A DNA stretch of 5,008 bases from positions 1 to 5,008 of the forward strand of contig CALMYA010000031.1 of the NCBI GenBank assembly GCA_937873535.1, given 5' to 3'. This stretch comes from an uncultured bacterium. GTDB lineage: Bacteria; Patescibacteriota; Minisyncoccia; Phycocordibacterales; CAIZLB01. The notes beneath the pieces were generated by a model. The model had not been told where the DNA came from. It saw only the letters and a list, made by a program, of their open reading frames with translations, and made no database searches. Of the stretch, positions 1 to 3,484 are shown one piece after another. Position numbers and translations under genes: made by a program. Within the stretch, counting starts at the first letter, position 1, and every line of letters starts with the position of its first letter.

Positions 1-45
1 AAACGAGTGTTTTATATTTGTTTATTTCAATTCAACTTCCCACCG

Positions 46-54
46 TGCTATTAT
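46..54 (+). promoter_or_regulatory. Extended -10 element (TGC-TATTAT) for a leaderless transcript of the CYTH gene
   Basis: TGC at 46-48 is followed by the hexamer TATTAT at 49-54, five of six matches to TATAAT with the TGn extension. The hexamer ends seven bases before the A of the start codon at 62, the normal distance from a -10 box to a transcription start, so the mRNA would begin at or next to the AUG. No good -35 hexamer is visible at 17 bases, which fits an extended -10 promoter. No Shine-Dalgarno sequence lies before the start. Confidence 0.6.
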
Positions 55-61
55 TCTAAGC

Positions 62-589
62 ATGCTAGAAGCCAGAAATTTTGTGCCAAATTTGGATGAG
101 GCGAAGAGGGCTTTGAAGGAGAATAATGCCGATTACAAAGGCGAGTATTTTATTAAGGATATTATTTTTAAATCTAAAGATTCAAGCAAGACCTTAAGTG
201 ATGAATTTTTGCGTTTGAGACTTGTACCTCAAAATATTTGGGGAGAAAAAGGTGTAATTCTTGCCATTAAAAATACTGAGCTTAAGGAGGTGGGGAAGAA
301 TTCTGTCATTCCTTTTAAAATGCAGTTCGATACCGAAAAAGAAGCTCGCGACTACATCGCCGCGAATCTTGCCGACAAGTTTGAATATGATTTTGAATTC
401 GATCGCACTGGCTGGCAATATTTTATAGGCACGCAAGGCGTTGACCTTGAAGATATAGAGGGCTGTTATTCGATTGAGGTTAAGTCTGAGACGGAAGAAG
501 GGCTGAAGAAGCTTGTAAATATGTTCAACATGAAGGATGTGATAGTGGGGCCGTCTGTTGTGGCTGTTAAATCTATTCTAAATAAATAG
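62..589 (+). CDS. Divergent CYTH-domain protein (CyaB / thiamine-triphosphatase superfamily)
   Basis: The 175-residue protein has the length and layout of a single CYTH domain. The fold is a beta tunnel that binds triphosphate-containing substrates with metal ions in class IV adenylate cyclases and thiamine triphosphatases. Visible marks are an N-terminal strand with E3 and R5, the RLR strand at residues 50-52 (FLRLRLV), the strand ILAIKNTE with K70, R115 in the strand after FEYDFEFD, and a C-terminal stretch at about 129-142 (EDIEGCYSIEVKSE) typical of the acidic metal-binding strand near the end of these proteins. The N-terminal ExExK signature is reduced: only its first glutamate is clear, so catalysis cannot be assumed. 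Substrate is unknown. The start at 62 is chosen because a -10 box lies just upstream and there is no ribosome binding site. The stop is TAG, and the next gene starts 30 bases later with its own promoter. The first half is more AT-rich than the genes that follow. Family call is moderately sure; enzymatic role is open. Confidence 0.7.
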   Translation: MLEARNFVPNLDEAKRALKENNADYKGEYFIKDIIFKSKDSSKTLSDEFLRLRLVPQNIWGEKGVILAIKNTELKEVGKNSVIPFKMQFDTEKEARDYIAANLADKFEYDFEFDRTGWQYFIGTQGVDLEDIEGCYSIEVKSETEEGLKKLVNMFNMKDVIVGPSVVAVKSILNK

Positions 590-600
590 AGGCTTCAATT

Positions 601-611
601 TGATATATAAT
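601..611 (+). promoter_or_regulatory. -10 region TATATAAT before the NUDIX gene, leaderless or near-leaderless start
   Basis: The short gap between the first two genes contains TGATATATAAT. TATAAT at 606-611 is a perfect -10 hexamer ending eight bases before the start codon at 620; alternatively TGA-TATATA at 601-609 is an extended -10. Transcription would start at A618 or A620, leaving at most two bases of leader. No Shine-Dalgarno sequence is present and no -35 hexamer is convincing. Confidence 0.6.
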
Positions 612-619
612 TAACTCAT

Positions 620-1084
620 ATGGAAAGCCCAGAAGAACCGAAGAAAAAGAAAATAGGCGCAGGGTTTGGAGTAATGCTTCTTCATGACGGCAAGGTACTT
701 CTCGGCCGAAGACATTCTGACCCGGAAAAGGCAGACAGTGAACTTCACGGAGAGGGAACATGGACGATGCCCGGCGGCAAGCTTGAGTTCGGCGAAAGTT
801 TTGAAGATGGCGCGGTGCGCGAACTGTTTGAAGAAACGGGAATTAAGGCGACATTCAATAATATAAAAGTTATTAGCCTTTCGAACGATAGAGTGCCTGA
901 CGCGCACTTTGTTACTGTTGGAACACTTTGCACTGAATTTGAGAATGAGCCCAAAGTGATGGAACCCGACGAAATTACTGAATGGAAATGGTTCGATTTA
1001 AATGCTCTGCCGGAAAATGTTTTTCCTCCAAGCATGCAGGTTCTTAAAAACTACCAAAACGGCCAGTTTTACTGCCGCACTTAA
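620..1084 (+). CDS. NUDIX hydrolase, NUDT15/MutT-like
   Basis: The 154-residue protein carries a complete Nudix box at residues 53-75: G53, E59, then R67-E68-L69, E71-E72, G74 and I75, matching G-x5-E-x7-RE-U-x-EE-x-G-U. The box forms the loop-helix-loop that binds Mg2+ and hydrolyses nucleoside diphosphates linked to another moiety. The segment before it (VLLGRRHSDPEKADSELHGEGTWTMPGGKLEFGES region) and the later HFVTVGTL and EWKWFDLNALPE stretches resemble the NUDT15 / Nudix_Hydrolase_19 group, whose members hydrolyse (d)NTPs and oxidised nucleotides. A nucleotide-pool cleaning role is therefore likely but not proven; ADP-ribose or other substrates are possible. The N-terminus has a short lysine-rich run (KKKK at 8-11) before the first strand, with no signal peptide, so it should be cytoplasmic. 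The start at 620 fits the -10 box just upstream. The stop is TAA, and 87 bases separate it from the next gene. Confidence 0.9.
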   Translation: MESPEEPKKKKIGAGFGVMLLHDGKVLLGRRHSDPEKADSELHGEGTWTMPGGKLEFGESFEDGAVRELFEETGIKATFNNIKVISLSNDRVPDAHFVTVGTLCTEFENEPKVMEPDEITEWKWFDLNALPENVFPPSMQVLKNYQNGQFYCRT

Positions 1085-1153
1085 TTGCCGTAAGCACTTC
1101 ATTTTTAGACCTCTTTTAGCCCTCCGCGGCAACCCCACAACCCGCCCGCTTTA

Positions 1154-1162
1154 TGGTAGATT
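1154..1162 (+). promoter_or_regulatory. Extended -10 element (TGG-TAGATT) before the winged-helix gene
   Basis: TGG at 1154-1156 precedes TAGATT at 1157-1162, a TAnnnT-type -10 hexamer with the TGn extension. It ends nine bases before the start codon at 1172, and A1170 would be the natural first base, giving a leader of about two bases. An AGAAG run at 1163-1167 is a poor and too-close Shine-Dalgarno candidate. The 87-base gap also holds a weak long-loop inverted repeat (TTGCCG 1085-1090 with CGGCAA 1127-1132) that is not a convincing terminator. Confidence 0.5.
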
Positions 1163-1171
1163 AGAAGACAT

Positions 1172-1753
1172 ATGGAGACACTAGAAAAACTGTTCGGCGG
1201 GGCCCCACGGGTAAAGCTTATGAGGCTCTTCCTCTTTAACCCTTCAACCCATTTTCAGTCATCAGAAATTGCCGAGCGTTCGAAAATTGCGAGCAGTCGG
1301 CTTCGAAAAGAACTCGGTTTTCTGCATTCAATGAAGCTTATAAAAAAGGCTTCGCGCGGCGGCCGACCAACATGGTTCCTTAATGAGAGATTCCCATATC
1401 TTCTTGAACTCCAGAGGCTCCTTTTGCAAAGCAGCTTGGTCAGCCCTGATGCCATCATAAAAAAACTTTCAAAACTAGGCAGGCTTAAAATGGTTGTGTT
1501 GGCAGGCTTGTTCAAGGAACAGTGGGAAGATCGCCTCGACATGCTCGTGGTGGCCGACGGTATCAAGAAGGGCCGAATAGAGGCTCTCATGAAAACTCTG
1601 GAAGCAGAAATAGGCAAAGAAATACGCTACTCGGTGCTCGAGGCCGCCGATTTTAAATACAGGTTAGGAATAGGCGATAAGCTCGTCCGCGATGTTCTCG
1701 ATTATCCACACGATATCGTTGTAGACAAACTCGGCATTTTGCCCGTGGTATAA
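1172..1753 (+). CDS. Winged-helix DNA-binding protein fused to a degenerate nucleotidyltransferase-like domain
   Basis: The 193-residue protein seems to have two parts. Residues 1-72 look like a winged helix-turn-helix: a helix (VKLMRLFLFNP), a helix-turn-helix stretch (SSEIAERSKIASSRLRKELGFLHSMKLI), then a basic wing (KKASRGGRPTWFLN). Residues 105-185 resemble the minimal nucleotidyltransferase (MNT) fold: strand LKMVVLAGLF, then DRLDMLVVADG with D120 and D123, helix RIEALMKTLEAEIG, strand KEIRYSVLEAADFKYRL, and a C-terminal DKLVRDVLDYPHDIVVD. The active-site motif expected in this fold, GS followed by DxD, is not intact: the GS position reads GL and the acidic pair is spaced as D-R-L-D, so nucleotide transfer is doubtful. 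The second domain may instead sense a ligand or mediate dimerisation. A transcription-regulator role is inferred from the first domain; targets are unknown. The start at 1172 is supported by the -10 element. The last codons and stop (TAA at 1751-1753) overlap a promoter for the next gene. Confidence 0.7.
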   Translation: METLEKLFGGAPRVKLMRLFLFNPSTHFQSSEIAERSKIASSRLRKELGFLHSMKLIKKASRGGRPTWFLNERFPYLLELQRLLLQSSLVSPDAIIKKLSKLGRLKMVVLAGLFKEQWEDRLDMLVVADGIKKGRIEALMKTLEAEIGKEIRYSVLEAADFKYRLGIGDKLVRDVLDYPHDIVVDKLGILPVV

Positions 1754-1754
1754 T
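1746..1754 (+). promoter_or_regulatory. Consensus extended -10 promoter (TGG-TATAAT) overlapping the upstream stop codon
   Basis: TGG at 1746-1748 directly precedes a perfect TATAAT at 1749-1754, the full extended -10 consensus. The TAA stop of the winged-helix gene (1751-1753) lies inside the hexamer. Transcription would start near 1761 and give the downstream membrane-protein gene a leader of about 53 bases. No -35 match is needed or clearly present. A second, weaker -10-like TAATTT at 1803-1808 would instead give a leaderless message starting near 1814. Confidence 0.6.
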
Positions 1755-1763
1755 AATTGGCAT

Positions 1764-1795
1764 AGGGGTTAGTCGCCCCTTCTATTAAAAAATAG
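1764..1795 (+). other. Two adjacent hairpins in the leader of the membrane-protein gene
   Basis: AGGGG (1764-1768) pairs with CCCCT (1776-1780) around a seven-base loop, and CTATT (1782-1786) pairs with AATAG (1791-1795) around AAAA. Both fall between the extended -10 promoter and the start codon at 1814. Neither is followed by a proper T run for termination downstream of the gene before it, although the first could act as a weak transcription barrier. They could instead protect or regulate the mRNA leader. Confidence 0.4.
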
Positions 1796-1813
1796 GTAAT
1801 AGTAATTTTTAAC

Positions 1814-2497
1814 ATGATTATTCAGAATTGGGGAGACGCGCTCAACCAGTCATTCAACAGCTTCGCCCCTTCAGCCGTACAGTTCGTTCTCTATCTTATC
1901 GCCGCACTTATCATCTTCGCGGTAGGTTGGATAGTAGGCTCATTCATCGGCGATCTTATTAGCAAACTCTTCAAACTCATTAAGGTTGACGTTGCCCTCA
2001 AGCAGGCGGGTCTTGATGACATGCTTCGAAAAGGAGACATCAACCTCAACTCAGGTGCGTTCGTTGGAGGTCTTGTAAAATGGTTTATCATTGCCATTTT
2101 CTTCCTCTCTGCGCTTCAGGTATTTGGCCTCACACAGGTCAATGCGTACCTTACTGATGTTGTCGTAGGATATGTTCCTCATGTCATCGTCGCAGTCATC
2201 ATTCTTCTTGTATCTATCATTATTGCTGAAGTCGTTCAGAAAATCGTCGTTAGCGCTTCAGCTACTGCGCACCTAAGGTCTTCAAAGGTGCTAGGCCTCA
2301 TCACAAAATGGGCTATCATTGTCTTCGCCATATTAGCTGCTCTTGTAGAGCTCAATATTGCTGCAAGCCTTATTCAGATTCTCTTCATAGGCATCGTTTC
2401 GGCGCTTTCTATCGCTTTTGGCCTTGCTTTTGGCCTTGGCGGTCGCGATGCGGCAGCCCGATTTCTCGACCGTTCGGTGAACAATATGGGTCGGTAA
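1814..2497 (+). CDS. Five-helix membrane protein of the 'conserved TM helix' (MscS-related) family
   Basis: The 227-residue protein is very hydrophobic. Membrane segments are visible at about residues 20-45, 83-103, 117-142, 159-180 and 186-209. The end of the last helix, FGLGGRDAAARFLDR (206-220), is the hallmark of the TM_helix family (Pfam PF05552), which resembles the pore-lining helix of small-conductance mechanosensitive channels. In full MscS channels this helix leads into a cytoplasmic beta domain; here the protein ends within about ten residues, so the beta and C-terminal domains are absent. A role in membrane tension sensing or ion passage is inferred only by family. Residues 88-144 and 164-217 look like two copies of one unit, both beginning KW-x-II and having a similar (S/A)AL stretch ten residues on. 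No signal peptide other than the first helix is seen. The start has no Shine-Dalgarno sequence. TAA is followed at once by an in-frame TAG. Confidence 0.85.
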   Translation: MIIQNWGDALNQSFNSFAPSAVQFVLYLIAALIIFAVGWIVGSFIGDLISKLFKLIKVDVALKQAGLDDMLRKGDINLNSGAFVGGLVKWFIIAIFFLSALQVFGLTQVNAYLTDVVVGYVPHVIVAVIILLVSIIIAEVVQKIVVSASATAHLRSSKVLGLITKWAIIVFAILAALVELNIAASLIQILFIGIVSALSIAFGLAFGLGGRDAAARFLDRSVNNMGR

Positions 2498-2550
2498 TAG
2501 GCAGTCAAATAGCCTATAAACTAGGCCATATAAAACCCCGCTTCTCTTTG
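2498..2550. other. Short gap between the membrane-protein gene and the rRNA promoter
   Basis: No gene or strong terminator is seen. A weak five-bp hairpin (GCCTA 2512-2516 with TAGGC 2522-2526) has no T run after it. TATAAA occurs twice (2515-2520 and 2529-2534) and could be minor upstream -10 boxes, but neither has a supporting -35 element. Transcription from the membrane-protein gene could run on into the stable-RNA unit. Confidence 0.4.
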
Positions 2551-2578
2551 TTGACAAAGGTTTGGGCTCATGTACAAT
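2551..2578 (+). promoter_or_regulatory. Strong sigma-70-type promoter of the tRNA-Lys/23S unit
   Basis: A perfect TTGACA (2551-2556) is separated by 16 bases from TACAAT (2573-2578), five of six matches to TATAAT. Initiation is predicted near A2586. It is the only place in the window where a full -35 and a good -10 occur together, as expected for a heavily used stable-RNA promoter. It has no clear A/T-rich UP element upstream. No 16S sequence lies between it and the 23S gene. Confidence 0.8.
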
Positions 2579-2630
2579 AGCCCTTATCCAGATATGTTAA
2601 ACGTCTTAAGGAGAAAGCGGAAAACCCACT

Positions 2631-2649
2631 AACGCCTGCATAAGGCGTT
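2631..2649 (+). promoter_or_regulatory. boxB-like hairpin in the rRNA leader
   Basis: AACGCCT (2631-2637) pairs perfectly with AGGCGTT (2643-2649) around a five-base GCATA loop. It lies about 45 bases after the predicted transcription start and 12 bases before the boxA-like element. In rRNA leaders of enteric bacteria a boxB hairpin precedes boxA, so position and order suggest this role. Function is inferred from position only. Confidence 0.45.
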
Positions 2650-2654
2650 GCTGA

Positions 2655-2685
2655 GAAAACCGCTCTTCAAAAAGGAGCGGTTTTC
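2655..2685 (+). terminator. Terminator-like hairpin in the leader, overlapping the boxA-like element
   Basis: GAAAACCGCTC (2655-2665) pairs perfectly over 11 bp with GAGCGGTTTTC (2675-2685), with a possible further A2654-T2686 pair and a nine-base loop. The downstream arm supplies TTTTC and is followed by TTTCGG, so the T tract is poor and termination would be weak or conditional. An AGCGG at 2616-2620 could pair with CCGCT at 2660-2664 and oppose the hairpin. It may be an attenuator relieved by antitermination, or a structural element. Confidence 0.45.
2661..2673 (+). promoter_or_regulatory. boxA-like antitermination element
   Basis: CGCTCTTCAAAAA agrees at 10 of 13 positions with the enteric rRNA boxA (TGCTCTTTAACAA), including the whole GCTCTT core. 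boxA RNA binds the NusB-S10 pair and lets polymerase pass terminators in untranslated rRNA. The element begins in the ascending arm and continues through the loop of the terminator-like hairpin, so protein binding and hairpin formation would exclude each other. Identity is by sequence similarity and leader position only. Confidence 0.45.
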
Positions 2686-2716
2686 TTTCGGAAAGTAACA
2701 CTTTCGAAACAACCTC

Positions 2717-2843
2717 TCTGCCCTAAGACCACCCGGCCGACATATACTTTGAAAAATAAATTCTGCCCCGGAAATTGTCGGGTACTCAGCGCCATGTCGG
2801 TGTTAGGTATCCGGTAGTTTGGTCTTTTCGAACCGGAGGCAGA
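2717..2843 (+). other. Nested, branched RNA fold in the leader
   Basis: Three nested pairings fit together: TCTGCC (2717-2722) with GGCAGA (2838-2843), AAGACCA (2725-2731) with TGGTCTT (2820-2826), and CCGACAT (2737-2743) with ATGTCGG (2794-2800). A small hairpin CCCG (2767-2770) with CGGG (2779-2782) sits inside. Competing pairings exist: TCTGCC occurs again at 2762-2767, and TCCGGT (2810-2815) can pair with ACCGGA (2832-2837). Duplicate partners suggest alternative states. Pairings were found by eye, without energy calculation. Confidence 0.4.
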
Positions 2844-2884
2844 TGTCGGAATCAAGAGAAGGACAATAACACTGTCCATTTAAT

Positions 2885-2925
2885 TTGCTCGCTATGGCCC
2901 ACTTGGGAGAGTGGGTTGTGAGCAA
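2885..2925 (+). other. Two-part hairpin in the leader
   Basis: TTGCTCGC (2885-2892) pairs with GTGAGCAA (2918-2925) over 8 bp including one G-U. After a small internal loop, CCCACT (2898-2903) pairs with AGTGGG (2910-2915) around TGGGAG. It lies inside the loop closed by the 21-bp helix and just before another strong hairpin. It is a structural element of the precursor; no T run follows, so it is not a terminator. Confidence 0.6.
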
Positions 2926-2930
2926 CAAAA

Positions 2931-2963
2931 GGAGCCGGGTGGAATCGGGAGCCGCCCGGCTCC
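2931..2963 (+). other. Very stable GC-rich hairpin just upstream of tRNA-Lys
   Basis: GGAGCCGGG (2931-2939) pairs perfectly with CCCGGCTCC (2955-2963), and the stem extends inward through U2940-G2954, G2941-C2953 and G2942-C2952 to 12 bp with a nine-base loop. It ends 14 bases before the tRNA. The following bases (AACTTAAATTTCTC) are AT-rich but not a T tract, so a processing or insulating role is more likely than termination. Confidence 0.6.
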
Positions 2964-2977
2964 AACTTAAATTTCTC

Positions 2978-3052
2978 GGCGAGGTAGCTCAGGGGTAGAG
3001 CAGCAGGTTTTTAACCTGTCGGTCGTGGGTTCGAAACCCACCTTCGCTTCCA
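2978..3052 (+). tRNA. trnK: tRNA-Lys (anticodon UUU) with encoded CCA
   Basis: All arms can be drawn. The acceptor stem is GGCGAGG (2978-2984) with CTTCGCT (3042-3048), including G-U pairs at 1-72 and 6-67. The D arm is GCTC/GAGC with loop AGGGGTA. The anticodon stem is GCAGG/CCTGT around TTTTTAA (3008-3014), placing anticodon TTT at 3010-3012. The variable loop is CGGTC, and the T arm is GTGGG/CCCAC with loop TTCGAAA. CCA is encoded at 3050-3052. The discriminator base is U73 and the first acceptor pair is a wobble, both unusual compared with the A73 of E. coli tRNA-Lys. The gene is 160 bases upstream of 23S in the same orientation and has no promoter of its own, so it should be cut from the 23S precursor. 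Confidence 0.93.
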
Positions 3053-3073
3053 TCTAACAAATTTTAGATGGAA
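3048..3073 (+). repeat. Perfect 10-bp hairpin that consumes the tRNA 3' end
   Basis: TTCCATCTAA (3048-3057) is the exact reverse complement of TTAGATGGAA (3064-3073), with a six-base CAAATT loop. The first arm contains the last acceptor base, the discriminator and the CCA of tRNA-Lys, so the hairpin competes with full acceptor-stem closure and hides the mature 3' end in the precursor. No T tract follows. Confidence 0.7.
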
Positions 3074-3211
3074 AACCAAAACAATATGGCGACATAAGCA
3101 TAACTGCCGTCGCCGTTCTTCTCTTGATTCCGACAACCCACAGCACGCTTTTCTCAAGAAGAAGCTGTGGGGCAGGTAACAAACAAAAGTGATTGTGGTC
3201 TTTATATTTCC
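3053..3211 (+). other. Spacer between tRNA-Lys and 23S rRNA with two local hairpins
   Basis: No gene is seen. Besides the tRNA 3' hairpin and the second arm of the long-range helix, it contains GGCGAC (3088-3093) with GTCGCC (3109-3114), and CCCACAGC (3137-3144) with GCTGTGGG (3164-3171), an 8-bp stem with a 19-base loop. A GGTCTTTATA run near 3197-3206 is only a poor boxA match. The 5' strand of a classic 23S processing stem may lie in 3172-3211, but its partner would be beyond the window. Confidence 0.6.
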
Positions 3212-3225
3212 TAATGGGAATATAA
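3202..3225 (+). other. Hairpin spanning the predicted mature 5' end of 23S rRNA
   Basis: TTATATTTCC (3202-3211) pairs with GGGAATATAA (3216-3225) over 10 bp with one G-U and a four-base TAAT loop. The predicted 23S 5' end, near 3212, falls in the loop. In mature 23S these first bases should pair with the 3' end of the molecule in helix 1, so the local hairpin and helix 1 exclude each other. Confidence 0.55.
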
Positions 3226-3484
3226 GGGCGTATGGTGGATGCCTAGACACAACAAAGCGATGAAGGACGCAGCATAGCGGCGATACGCTTCGGGGAGATG
3301 CTAAGCAATCTTTGATCCGGAGATTTCCGAATGGGGAAACCCTACAGACTTGATCTGTAATCTTGGTTTTAACCAAGATGCGCACCCAGGGAAGTAAAAC
3401 ATTTCAGTACCTGGAGGAACAGAAAACAATCTCGCAAGAGAACCATTATCTTAGTAGCGGCGAGCGAAAAGGTAGGAGCCCAAA

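Larger units (their letters stand above)
2586..2977 (+). ncRNA. Long structured leader of the tRNA-Lys/23S precursor
   Basis: About 390 bases separate the predicted transcription start from the tRNA and contain no credible coding sequence on either strand. The stretch holds in order a boxB-like hairpin, a boxA-like element within a terminator-like hairpin, a small hairpin (GAAAGT 2691-2696 with ACTTTC 2700-2705), a nested branched fold at 2717-2843, one strand of a long-range helix at 2844-2864, and two strong hairpins at 2885-2963. It does not match the diagnostic cores of RNase P RNA, tmRNA, SRP RNA, 5S rRNA or TPP riboswitches as far as I can recognise them. The simplest reading is a pre-rRNA leader for antitermination and processing. 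A separate small RNA ending at the 2655-2685 hairpin, about 100 bases long, is an alternative. Confidence 0.6.
2844..3135 (+). repeat. 21-bp long-range inverted repeat enclosing the tRNA (arms 2844-2864 and 3115-3135)
   Basis: Bases 2844-2861 are the exact reverse complement of 3118-3135 (18 bp), and pairing continues as G2862-U3117, A2863-U3116 and C2864-G3115, giving 21 bp with one wobble. The arms enclose 250 bases containing two hairpins, the whole tRNA-Lys and its 3' hairpin. Such stems normally bracket 16S or 23S and are cut by RNase III; here the stem brackets a tRNA in the 23S leader. The first arm overlaps a local hairpin (GGACA 2861-2865 with TGTCC 2873-2877), so the inner end of the long helix would compete with it. 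Confidence 0.75.

Noticed and set aside
1085..1132. Inverted repeat TTGCCG/CGGCAA after the NUDIX gene as a terminator
   Set aside because: Only six pairs with a 36-base loop and no T tract afterwards.
2308..2580. Plus-strand frame overlapping the end of the membrane-protein gene
   Set aside because: Out of frame with a clear membrane-protein coding sequence, cysteine- and arginine-rich peptide typical of a shadow frame, and it runs into the rRNA promoter.
2650..2665. GCTGAGAAAACC resembling the CTGAGA part of a TPP riboswitch
   Set aside because: The second conserved TPP half is absent downstream, and the following gene is rRNA, not thiamine-related.
2586..2688. Independent 100-base small RNA ending at the 2655-2685 hairpin
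   Set aside because: The T tract is weak and there is no second promoter before tRNA-Lys and 23S, so these would be left untranscribed; a leader attenuator fits better, though the small RNA is not excluded.
2667..2879. Minus-strand open frame of 70 codons in the leader
   Set aside because: It runs through the paired arms of the leader, has no promoter or ribosome binding site, and its peptide resembles no known family.
3195..3207. Second boxA just before 23S (GGTCTTTATAT)
   Set aside because: Several mismatches, including the second core position, and the bases are part of the hairpin over the 23S 5' end.
3011..3385. Minus-strand open frame of 124 codons across tRNA-Lys and the 23S start
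   Set aside because: It is antisense to a tRNA and conserved rRNA; composition and length are explained by the lack of stops in structured RNA.
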